Shown here: one piece after another, positions 54,683-64,000 of the stretch | How the letters are laid out: the number at the start of each line of letters is the position of its first letter | Position numbering within the stretch: the first letter of the stretch is position 1 | Source of the DNA: Gnetum montanum | Taxonomy: Eukaryota > Streptophyta > Gnetopsida > Gnetales > Gnetaceae | Direction: 5' to 3' | NCBI GenBank assembly: GCA_015680685.1 | Contig: MNCI01035176.1 | Location: forward strand, 136,024 to 200,023 | DNA length: 64,000 bases | Made by a program: the position numbers and the translations under genes | The notes under the pieces: generated by a model | Seen by the model: only the letters and a program-made list of their open reading frames with translations | Database searches by the model: none | Told to the model about the DNA's origin: nothing

Positions 54683-55640
54683 TCATTGATGCAAGTTGTG
54701 ATGATGCTTCTGTTTCTATCTGTCTTGATACCTTTCAATGGTGTCAAGCATTTGGATGTGTTTCTCCTCTATTGAGTCTAAATCCACGATCCTGGACTCG
54801 TTGTGTTGAGTCTCATTTATAACCATGGAGAGGACAATCCACAATGAGGGGATTTGTAGTTCCAGGGGCAACAATACTTCAGATCCATAGACTAGGCTGT
54901 AGGGTGTCCTATCAATAGTTGTTCTGCATGTCGTACAATAGGCCCATAGCACATAGAGAATTTTTTCATGCCATCATTTTTTGTTACTACTGAGCATCTT
55001 CTTGAGTAGATTGATAACCACCTTGTTTCTTGCTTCTACTTGACCATTTTCTTGCAGGTAATAGGGTGAGGAAAAAGATTGCTTGATACCAAGGTTATTG
55101 CAAAAAGATTTGGTTTCGGTACTACTAAATTATGGTCCATTGTCAGTCACAATAGTCATAGGAAGCCCAAATCTGGTTACTATATTGTCTAAGATAAAAT
55201 GGCAAACCTATTGAGATGTAATCTTTCATAGGGGAATAGCCTTGACCCACTTCGTGAAGTACTCGGTGGCAGTGATAATGAAGCTATGTCTTGTGGAAGA
55301 CTTAGGTGTGATGGAGCCTATGATGTCTAGTCCCCATCGTTGGAATGGCCAAGTGATCTGTGTGGTATGTAATTCTGTCGGTGACACGTGTAATAGATTT
55401 GCGTAACGTTGGCATGTGTCACATGTCTTAACCTTGTTCAGGTAGTCTCATTCCATGTATGGCCAGTAATACCCTAAGTGTCTAATTTTAGCGGCCATGG
55501 CTCGCGGGGCTATGTGTCCCCCACATCGTCCTTCATGGACTTTGCTAACTATTCTTTGCACTTGGTCATTATTAATGTAGGTTAGCAATACTCCATAAAA
55601 AGAGCATCTACAAAGAGTACTGTCTCCGATGATGACATAT
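54683..55640 (-). pseudogene. Integrase of element C (C-terminus cut by the insert)
   Basis: Minus-strand frames give GGHIAPRAMAAKIRHLGYYWPYME (55440-55510), KTCDTCQRYANL near 55410, LDIIGSITPKS near 55320, TIVTDNGP near 55150 with the second catalytic Asp present (unlike A and B) but followed by a stop in place of Gln, and VEARNKVVINLLKKML near 55010 with the Glu. LWAYCTTCRTTIDRTPYSLVYGSEVLLP (54870-54950) follows. The last part with GKF...WEGPF, at 3050-3225 in A, is missing; the insert has replaced it. Confidence 0.87.
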
Positions 55641-56370
55641 TGCCAGGCACGCTTGCGGATTGCGTATTTTTGTGCAGGTATTAACTCATGTGGTGGTTCG
55701 CCATGTAGAAGGTAGGCTTTAATGTTATTGTACCATTCTGACATTTCACTCATGCTTAGAGAAGAAATTTGCACAGCTTGAATGATAGGCTCTGTACATT
55801 CCATCATTAAAGTGGGCCAAGTGGCAAACAAATGCGGTGGCATGTTTAAGGCTAGTGTGGCTAGTGCATCGGCTACAGCGTTTTCGTTTCGCGACACGTG
55901 TTGGACATCAATTATCATAAATTATTTCAGGAGATCTTTAGCCATATCACAATAGGACTGCAAATGCATAGCTTTGCAGGTGTAGACCCTTGTGATTTGA
56001 TTGATGACGAATATCAAATCACCTCGGATTGCCAGGTGTTGAACGTTGAGTTCCTTGACTGTTAACAATCTCCTAAGGAGCCCCTCATACTCTACCACAT
56101 TGTTCATACAAGGGAAAGCTAGCTGGTAAGCCAATGGATGCACATCCTTAGGGGAGAGCGTAATGACAGTGGCAGCACTGCCACCTCTGGTAGTCAAAGC
56201 TCCATCGAAGTATAACGTCGCCTCGAGGCATGTCGATACAAAGCTTAAACTACGTATTTGTTCATCAAGAAACTCAGGCTCTATCACGGCTTGATCATTA
56301 ATCGGTGATCTTGCAAGCTTGTTGGCTATGGCTTGGCCTTTCATGGAAGATTGGCTAACATAGTGCAAGT
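55641..56370 (-). pseudogene. Second (archaeal-type) RNase H of element C
   Basis: ATLYFDGALTTRGGSAATVI near 56210, NNVVEYEGLLRRLL near 56090, IRGDLIFVINQITRVYTCK near 56010 and RNENAVADALATLALNM near 55890. All four metal ligands (D, E, D, D) appear kept, the best state of the three copies. Only one break, at about 55920, splits it. Confidence 0.88.
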
Positions 56371-56810
56371 CGAATTCTACTATGATGGCTTACCAACGGG
56401 CTATCCTACTACTTTCGTATAAATTATTTGTGATGGCCCGCAGAATGTTTTTTTTATAGATTATGTTGACCTGGCTACGGAAAATATAGTGCCTACATTT
56501 CTTAAGTGCAAACACCAATGCTAAACAATTACGCTCTACTTCATTGTATCGTGTTTCGTACGCAAATAGAGCATGACTTAGGTAGTAGATAGGAACTTCT
56601 AATTCTTCGTCTCTTCTTTGTCACAACAACGTAGCTATAGACACCTCTAAGCTTGCTAGGTATATGTAGAAAGGCTAATCCCTTTGTGTCAGAAAAATTG
56701 TTGGCAAATGTAACAGCTCTTTCTTCAGACTATCAAATGCACGTTGGCAGTTCTCGGTCCATTCAAAGTTAACCCCTTTCTTGAGCAAATGTTGCATAGG
56801 GTGTAACTTG
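56371..56810 (-). pseudogene. RNase H of element C
   Basis: HLLKKGVNFEWTENCQRAFDSLKKELLHLP near 56770-56700, FYIYLASLEVSIATLL near 56650, EVPIYYLSHALFAYETRYNEVERNCLALVFALKKCRHYIF (56600-56480). The usual acidic residue in YLASLE is changed. Several stops. Confidence 0.85.
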
Positions 56811-57960
56811 TTTGTTAGTCTCGAGATGAACTGCCTAATAAATTGCAACCTACCCTGTAGCCCACATAGTTATTTGAGGTTTGTAGGTGGTGCTAGATTA
56901 ATGATGACTTTAACCTTGTCGGGGTTAACTCGGATGCCAGTCTCTGATACCACAAATCCCAACATGCGTCTAGTCTTGACTCCAAATATGCACTTTCTTG
57001 GGTTGAGCCGTAGGTCGTGTTTGAGACATCATTTAAGGATTAACTCTAGGTCTCCTAAGTGATCTTCCAACTTCTTAGATTTGATAACTATGTCATCTAC
57101 GTAGTTGTTCAATCTCTCTAAGAGGTAATCACTAAAGATGTATGTTATAGCACATTGATAGGTTGCTCCAGCATTTTTTAACCCAAAGGACATCATGGTA
57201 TAACAAAAAGTTCCCCAGGGGGTCATGAAAGTCATAGTGAGTTGGTGTTCTAGGTTGATACGAATTTGATTATAGCTTGAAAACCCATTTATGAAGGATA
57301 GTAACGCGTGGCCAGCTATTGTATCGATAAGTTGCTCGATACTCAGTAATGGGAAGTTGTCTTTAATCATGGCCTTGTTCAGAATGCAGAAGTCTATACA
57401 GATGCGTATTCCTTCTGTTTTCTTAGAGACGACTACGATGTTCGACACCCAGTCTGAATAATCAACTGCTCAAATGAAACCAGCCTGATATAGCTTAGTG
57501 ATTTCATCATGCACTACTAACACAATTTTGGGCTTAATCTTCCATGCTTTCTGTTTAATAGCTTTGATATGCGAATCTAAAACTATGTTGTGTTGTATTA
57601 GCCTTTGATCTAAACCTGGCATATCTTCGTATGACCATGCGAACATGGTAATGTTATCTTGGAGCACTCGAGATATATCATTCTACGTTTGCTAGTCAAG
57701 GAGAGAACTAACTTTCAGGGTTTTGCTTCCTCCTTTGTGTGTAACCATAGGGACCTCAGTGAGGGAATCCTCGGTCACATCACCAGCTTCCAGGTCTAGG
57801 GTTCGGGCCAAGTGTTCTTGCTAGTATGGGGATACTTTCGATGTTGCTATGGTTGTATCACAAAGGGAAGTGTCAATTTCTATTAGTGCGTGATTAAACC
57901 ATCTAACAATTTCCCCGTATGGGCCTGTTAAGGCTAGGGGTGCAAGTAAAGCTGCGTCCA
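56811..57960 (-). pseudogene. Reverse transcriptase of element C
   Basis: FAWSYEDMPGLDQRLIQHNIVL near 57620; SNIVVVSKKTEGIRICIDFCILNKA near 57430; LIDTIAGHALLSFINGFSSYNQIRINLEHQ near 57300; FGLKNAGATYQCAITYIFSDYLLERLNNYVDDIVIKSKK (57180-57075). This is one open frame of 139 codons (57029-57448) containing the catalytic YVDD. The C-terminal thumb reads RRMLGFVVSETGIRVNPDKVKVIINLAPPTNLK near 56950. Confidence 0.9.
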
Positions 57961-58551
57961 TTTGTGAATTGACCAGCAAAATTGCCAAAATGGAGGTTTT
58001 TACATTGCTTTTTGTTGACCTGTTGAAATAATAGAAGGTTTTCTTGCTTTAGTCGTACATGTTAAAGAGCTGGCAGTTTAAGGTCTTAGCGGACCATTAC
58101 CATATGCATGATTTGTGAGAAAGCGGTAAACACAATTTCCTAGATGTCAATGTAAGACTTCTATGAACTATGATGGGAAGTGTAACATGGCACATCTAGT
58201 GTGTCGAGACAGCTAATTTAGAATTTTGTGCAAACCGTAGTTAATGTGACAGAATTACGAGATGATGAGCTACGCGTTAGTGTAGGGTCTTTTCAGACCG
58301 TACTCTATATGATATCTATGAGATTAATGTTGCAATCTTCACGCTCCATGTCACACTGACATACCTATTTTTTGAGAAAATTCTGCATTGGTTGGGCATG
58401 CAACAATTAATTTCAACGAATTTATTTGTAAGTCGGTGATTCGTCTTCAAAGTAGACTAGAGACACTATGAATTTGAATTAGGCTATAGCAGAAAGAACG
58501 CAGAAGTAAGGCGTAAGTAGAAAATTTTGCAAAGGTTGTTCAGTCATGACC
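57961..58551. other. Spacer between pol C and gene X
   Basis: Same layout as 6501-7035. Contains one short-motif unit GCAGTTTAAGGTCTTAGCGGAC (58073-58094). Words TTACGAG, CTACGCGTTAGTGTAGGG (58250-58290) recall the LTR palindromes. No gene. Confidence 0.5.
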
Positions 58552-61500
58552 ATGGCACCAAAGATCAGAGGTAAACATGTCAAATTGGTGAAGATTGATG
58601 AAGTGCAGGAGAGTTTGCAGCTGGTTTCAAAGGCCAGGTTCGAAACGCTGAAGGCTATTCCACTTGCTCAGTAAGTGATTTTTTTACCCTCCTGCATGAC
58701 TGTTATTTCCATTGTTATGGCATCATAATTGTACCTATTTCGAAGATGAGTATTATTGTGGGTGTTGATACCTGGTCATGCGAGCTAAGCTCTCATAGTT
58801 TTTACTATTACCATTATTGTTGTTGTCGAGGACAGACCTTGCGTAGTCGCAAGGGTTAGGGCAATGTTGGGCAATGTTGTGCATACATAATGCATAACTA
58901 GGGAAGTCTAGGTACTATACCCTTATGTAGTATGAATAGGATTCCATCATCTTGTCCATAAATACTACATGTTACACCGAGATAATACGTAGTATTACTT
59001 TTATCGCCGTTGTCAAGGACAGACCTTGCACAATGGCAAAGGTTTGGGCAGTTTTCGTAATGCATTTCTAGCGTAACCTGCAATCTTCTGGGAGTCAAGG
59101 TAACGAAAACCCTAGTGTTGCATAATGAAGAAAAATTTTCTGTGTTGTTTTTACACCATTAGTATGTCTATATTACTGTTCCTAATAGAAGCCTGTTTCA
59201 TTGTAAAGGATTACGCTAAAGCTCATCCTAATCGTCTTGGACATCGTGGGCGTTCTGTGTTTTTTACATGTCCCCGTGGCCAATGTTCCTCCTCCTCATG
59301 CTAGTGTAAAGGAGGAGTTAGTTTGGTTCTGAAGAGGCACATGGGGGTTCCTGCAGTTTTTGTTATGCAATTACACCGTAATTATTTGGTCGCATCTTCC
59401 AGTCGAGATAGCCGCCGCCATTCTGGAGATGCTACTAGTTGGATCAACACAAAACATCTTAATGTTTCTGGTGGATGGCTTAATCAAAACCATGTGGGTG
59501 CAAGACCGTGAACAGAGTACCATGGATTTGAGGTGTTTGTCTTGGATCTAGGATATGCCTAGGTTTAATTGTTATCTTGCCTACAACACTTTGTTCGTGG
59601 CTCGTCATCTTACGACCTATTTTCAGAATCCACTTGGGATTGTGTATTATTCAGGTAGGTAAGTGTTTCCATAGCGTCATAATATGCTAACTACTTATTT
59701 GAATTTGTGACCAATGTAAACAATTGTCTACATTCTTTGATGTAGGTTTTTCATCAATAATGATGGTCTCCAAGGTGATACAGATACGTTGTCTATGACC
59801 AAAATGGCCATAAAGGAGTTCACCTCTATTAGCAATGTACGTACTGGTGTTATGGGACAACTAGAATTGGAAATCCCACATTACCCTAACTGCTATGTTG
59901 AATTTTTCACCAAGTGCAAAAGGCTCAAATGGCTGGATAAGGAGTGGACTTTGGATCGTCCTCTCACTGTCGCAGACGTGCAAGAGAAAATCCCACCATT
60001 TCCTTCGCCTTTTAGATGCAGTAAATTAGGCTATGGTGGTTTATTGTACAATCTTATGGGGTGGAAACAATGTGTGAAATCATTTTATTTTGCTATATTT
60101 TCTAAACCCTTGTTGTATGTTTACAATTAGGCAATCACGGGAGATCACTGTTATGGCCTTCGGGCATGAAGCAAACAGTCTTTTGTTTCATTATGGTGAC
60201 ATAAAAGAAGCGCAACGTTGGCTCAGCCATAGTGCGGCCCCAGTTGTCCTAACCAATAACCTCTGGGAAGCTGGACTGATGGAATTTTTTTTGGCTGTAA
60301 CCCCTGACATCACAGTGGGTGAAATGTTGACCCTAGTTAATTCCTTCAGCAAAGAAGCCGAGCATATTTGCATATGCATGCGTAACGTGCATGTAAGTTT
60401 TGACATTAATGCTCGACTATTCGCTGAATTTTTTGGCATTTCCTTTGATGGCCTTCCGGTGGAAGAAAAGTCAAAAAGGAGTTCTAAGCACTAGAACGAG
60501 ATAGAGGAGTGGTTGGGGGTTAATAAGGAAGTGAAGGAATCCCTATTGATAAAATCGAGCTGGAGGTGGCTCATACCATTTATCCCCTCTTCCGAGCCCG
60601 TGCGTTCCCCAAGTTGCTTTCCCAGGGGAGAATCCTTACCATAGAATAGTCTTAGATCATGCAGGAGGTTATGGAAGAGGGAACGTGGTATAATTGAGCC
60701 AACTACTTCACTGAAGGTCTTCAAGCTGAAATGGTCAAGCTTTGCAAGAATCTTGAGTCCCGCTTCAACGTGCATTTTGCCTTCTTTATAGCTTACTTTC
60801 GACATTTTTTTGAATTCTTGGTGGTTCAGAGGGATGGAATCTAGGTACAGCAGGATTGTAACCAAATTTCCAAACCTTGGATTTCCTAGGTTTTTGGCAC
60901 TACCCGATCGCAAGATACTCCCGAAGGCATTGGGGATTCGCTTTCACTTACTACTAAGAGTTTGGTAGTGCCTCGTATGTGGGGCCAGGATAGCATGGGT
61001 GGAGTGCTCTCTTCTTTCACTAGTAGTGTGTCAAAGGGGAAACACCTTGTAGGAGAAATAGTGGATTTCTCAATCCAGTGGAGAAAGAATTGTCCTACTG
61101 TGGAGTCCACTGGTCCAACTGACATAGAGAGGAAGAGGTTGCAAATTAAGTTTCACAGGAACAATCCCCCAGCTGGTAAGTAAATAGATGCATAATTAGT
61201 TTATATATTTGTTACGCTACATATAGACGTGGCATTGCGTAGCTTTTGTAAGTGTTTTTTTTAACTATTTTTTAGCAGACAAAGGGAAGAATGTAGCGGA
61301 GTTGACCCCTGAAACAGGGACAATAGTTATACGACGTGAAGGAGGGGCCCTAATTTTGGAAAAGGAGGCCCCTGTTAGTAACGCAGGTGGCACACAGGTT
61401 CCTATGCGCAAAGAAGAGATGGAAGTAGAGGACGCTGAAGTCCTTCCAGATGAACTAGGAGAAAAGGAGCAGGTTGTTGCAGGTGAGTTTGACTTTTCCT

Positions 61501-63052
61501 CATAGGGCAGTCTCATGTTACTACCATCGAGGGTTTTGTTGAAGCGAGTTTTTGCATTATCGTAATGCCTCAATTATCCTTTATGTCTATCACACTATGT
61601 CTAACCCATTTTTATTTGCGTAATAGGTACTTCTGATGCTGGCGTCGTGCCCTTGTCAGTGGCACCCACTCAGCATTGGGGTGAGACCATTGATAAATTT
61701 TCCTTTATGGAAGACATTGCGGAGGATATGATCGGCCACCTAGAGCAAATTGATCCTGAGATTAGTACGTGAGTGTTATAATGCAAGGATTGTTGGCATT
61801 ATGATATTGTATCATTTTGTTGTATCTCACTATTATTTTTATGTTACAGGATCTCGCCTCAGATGGGATCCCAAAGAGCCCGTTGACTTGGACACCATCC
61901 TTGAACCCTCACCGGAGCTAACCGAAGTGCCTTCCAGCCTTTACAACGAAATACGTAAATGTGCATCACGCTCGACCCACTCTTTATGGGAGTGCTAGAA
62001 TGTCAATGAAGCTCTTTGGAAAAGGTTGCATAAAGCAGAAAAGGAGAAGATGTTCCTAACTAGTAGGGTTGAGGACCTGGAGTCCCGTAATGAATTTCTG
62101 CTAGCTCAAGGGGCCAATGATGAGAATTGGCATATAGCTATAATTGACGATGCCTGCTATTGGATGGTCATCAGAAATAATTTCCAAGCCAGTCATGAAC
62201 TCATTGATTAATGGATGCAAATGAATCTCCTAGCCCAGAACAACCAAGATTGGAAGGATTACTGTGCAACGGTCCAAGAATGGGGGTAGACACAGAAAGA
62301 TCATAAGCACATGTATAAGCGAGAATGTGCTACCTAACACCAACATTACAGGGATTCTACCATTGAAGTGTGATCCCTTTGACTATTTCTTGATGTCATC
62401 AGTGCTTCTGGAGCGTACGAAAAGTTTCAGGAGCAAGTGACAGTAAGTGCCTCCCCAGAGAGGGAAATAACCCTCCCTAGTGGGGACACCATTGTCCCTT
62501 CCTTCTTCCCTAAACCTCCCCGATGGACTCCTATGAAAAAGGGGAAGGTTAAGGCTAAAACTAATCTAGGAGATGGCGTTTGTTCTAAGCTTACCAAGGA
62601 TGAGATTATGCAACATCTATGGGTTGGTTTGGAATAGGTTCCTTTCGAGGCTGACGCGGGACCATCATAGGTAAGTTGTAGGATTATTGCATTCTTGTTA
62701 TGCATAGTCTCGATGTCAATGCTAATGTGTGCATCATGTTGAACTATAGGATCGGAATGAGGAGGATCCTCATGAGAATGAGTGTAATGGAGATGATGGT
62801 CCTCACAAAGAGGATCTTCACAAGGAGGAGTGTAATGAAGATGATGGTCCTCGCGAAGAGGGTCTTCACAAGGAGGAGCGTAATGAAGATGATGGCCCTC
62901 GCGATGAGAAATCCCATGAGGAAGAGCCTTGCAGAGAGTACCGTCCTCACGAAGAGACCCCACAAGAAGAAGGTCCTTACGAGGATGATTTTCTTGACGC
63001 AGAGGTGAAGTTGGATGACACAAGTGGAAGTGTTAGTAAAGGTGGCATGTGA
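58552..63052 (+). pseudogene. Gene X, copy C: antisense spliced gene inside a Tat-like element
   Basis: Predicted exons: 58552-58670, 59209-59658, 59746-60060, 60131-61175, 61279-61482, 61627-61764, 61850-62670 and 62750-63052, about 1,130 codons with the reading phase kept at every junction (2,2,2,1,1,1,0). Donors are GTAAGT (1, 2, 4, 7), GTGAGT (5), GTACGT (6) and GTGGAA (3); acceptors end in AAG, TAG or CAG. Exon 1 encodes a short basic N-terminus (MAPKIRGKHVKL); exon 2 VPVANVPPPH, AAAILEMLLVG, LSWI and YNTLFVARHLTTYFQNP; exon 4 GEMLTLVNSFSKEA, RNVHVSFDIN, LFAEFFGI and FNVHFAFFIAYFRHF; exon 7 a coiled-coil-like stretch; exon 8 an acidic repeat. No signal peptide. Stops lie mainly in exons 2, 4 and 7, with a one-base loss near 60530. 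Unrecognised; a link to plant mobile or transposon-associated domains is only a suggestion. Confidence 0.78.
62780..62923 (+). repeat. 48-bp repeat encoding an acidic 16-residue unit, three copies
   Basis: In the last exon of gene X the units ECNGDDGPHKEDLHKE, ECNEDDGPREEGLHKE and ERNEDDGPRDEKSHEE follow each other without a gap, and related words (EEDPHEN before, HEETPQEEGPYEDD after) flank them. Copy A keeps only worn remnants (DECNKGEDPREEGL near 11205-11245). The frame is the spliced one. Confidence 0.9.
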
Positions 63053-63504
63053 CATGGCCATATTGGTCAACATTTTATTATATTGGAATGGAGTAAAAGA
63101 AAATATTTTTTGGCCTATGTAGGCTGGAGTAAAGATCTTATCTTTCATGAAGCGGAACATATAGCAGGCCGTAAATAGTTTAAGGCCATTTTGGGCCGTA
63201 CCATCGTAAATGTAAACGAATAAACGAAATCGCCATTTTTAGGTCATAGTGGGCCATAAATAGTTTAAGGCCATTTTGGGTCGTCACTAGTTTAAGGCCA
63301 TTTTAGGCCATCATCATCTTAAGCGTAAAAGGGTAAAGTACATTTGCCATTTTTAGGCCATGGCAGGCCATCACTAGTTTAAGTCCATTTCGGGCCATTA
63401 TCATCTTATGCATAAAAGGGTAATGCGACACAAAAAAGTGCATAAATTACGTAATAGTAAATAATGTGGACTGATACAACATGTTATGCTAACGTGTTTA
63501 TTTA
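63053..63504. repeat. Spacer between gene X and protease C with GTTTAAGGCC repeats
   Basis: After a possible 3' UTR, 63165-63425 holds seven or eight variants of TAGTTTAAGGCCATTTTGGGCC and CCATTTTTAGGCCATGGCAGGCC, matching 11560-11900 of copy A. No gene. Confidence 0.75.
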
Positions 63505-64000
63505 CTAGATTTGTAGTTGTTTCTTGATCATTTTTTGGTTTGGTGATGCGTATAGGCGAGGAGGCTTATTATAGCATTCCTCTACACTACCATCTTCTTC
63601 CTAGAAGGGTGGTTCAGCCCAAGTCAAGCTTTCATTGGCCATTGTGTCAGCTTGTTCAACTATTGGGACAAGGGTTTGATCTCCGAGGACTTCAACCTCC
63701 AACCCTTGTTCCATTTCTACGTTGTTAACCACTTGAGGGATCATCTTATCACCATGGATGATAACTTCTCCTCTTGCATAGGGCAAGTGGATCTCTTGAT
63801 GAAGGGATGATGAGACAACCCTTAATTGAGCTAACCAAGACCTCCCTAAGATTAGGTTGAAGTTGGGCATCTCCTCGATGATGATGAACACTACGTTTGT
63901 GGGGAATTGATCCCCTGCTACGAAGTTGATGTGCACTATTCCCTTAACTTGCACTCTTGCCCCGTTAAATGATTTCAGACATGTCGTTTTCGTGGGATTG
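63505..64000 (-). pseudogene. Protease C-terminal part of element C (runs off the window)
   Basis: The frame 63601-63954 reads VHINFVAGDQFPTNVVF and MPNFNLILGRSWLAQL, the distal retropepsin motif (LGR.WL intact), then HGDKMIPQVVNNVEMEQGLEVEVL. One stop replaces a Gln (TWAEPPF then stop; copy A has FQEED), and the homologous tail ends IKKQLQI with a stop at 63505-63507. The active site lies beyond the right edge. Confidence 0.82.

Noticed and set aside
62700-63008. 102-codon plus-strand frame with RRSVMKMM repeats
   Set aside because: A shifted frame over the same repeat; it is not in phase with the acceptor at 62749 and the preceding exon.
62427-63023. 198-codon minus-strand frame rich in HLHYTPPCEDPL repeats
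   Set aside because: It is the antisense of the 48-bp repeat in exon 8 of gene X; the repeat period is a multiple of three, so every frame looks repetitive. The splice-consistent acidic frame explains it better.
1-64000. tRNA, rRNA or intact host genes
   Set aside because: None seen on reading both strands; short tRNA-like matches are the retrotransposon primer sites.

Overview
The window looks like intergenic DNA from a large plant nuclear genome assembled into scaffolds. Almost all of it is decayed LTR retrotransposon, there is one run of N (22978-23619), and I see no intact host gene, tRNA or rRNA. The lineages are plant-specific: Ty3/gypsy elements with two RNase H domains (Tat/Ogre/Retand type), Ty3/gypsy elements with an Asp-tRNA-type primer site and Athila-like reverse transcriptase, and Ty1/copia elements. 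I cannot name the species; a gymnosperm or another big-genome vascular plant would fit.

Layout. Element A (Tat-like, minus strand) fills 1-13740: 3' LTR, 3' UTR, pol, a separate plus-strand gene called here gene X, then protease and gag. Element B (same family, plus strand, 5' part missing) fills about 13860-20600. Element D (Athila-like, plus) runs about 20655-32263 with a foreign block at about 21600-24070 and an env-position ORF before its 3' LTR. Then come copia element H (minus, about 32500-36552), Athila-like element E (plus, 36553-42575), copia element F (plus, 42576-46688) and Tat-like element C (minus, 46689 to beyond the right edge). C's 3' UTR is occupied by a 6.1-kb insert with inverted ends that itself carries an Athila-like element G. 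H, E, F and C are cut one inside the other, so only their left halves are seen.

The most unusual object is gene X, present in A (7036-11424) and C (58552-63052). It is a spliced gene of eight predicted exons lying antisense to the retrotransposon, between the protease and the reverse transcriptase, where Ogre-type elements are known to carry an intron. Seven splice junctions agree in position and phase between the two copies, stop codons in one copy are often sense codons in the other, and the protein would be about 1,130 residues, ending in an acidic 16-residue tandem repeat. Because it is antisense, its introns would not be removed from the genomic RNA of the element, so it could move with the element as an intact split gene. 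I do not recognise its function; part of it loosely resembles plant transposon-associated domains.

Other structure: the Tat-like LTRs carry palindromes built on GCTAYGCTAC/GTAGCRTAGC words upstream of their TATA box; short CCTTAAACTAGC-type repeats mark every non-coding gap of that family and have expanded to a 30-bp tandem array in B; the Athila-like family shares a shortened gag zinc knuckle; and the LTR of G has two TATA boxes, four GATATC palindromes and a 0.7-kb internal tandem duplication. All coding regions are broken by stops and frameshifts, many of the C-to-T type, so these are old copies.
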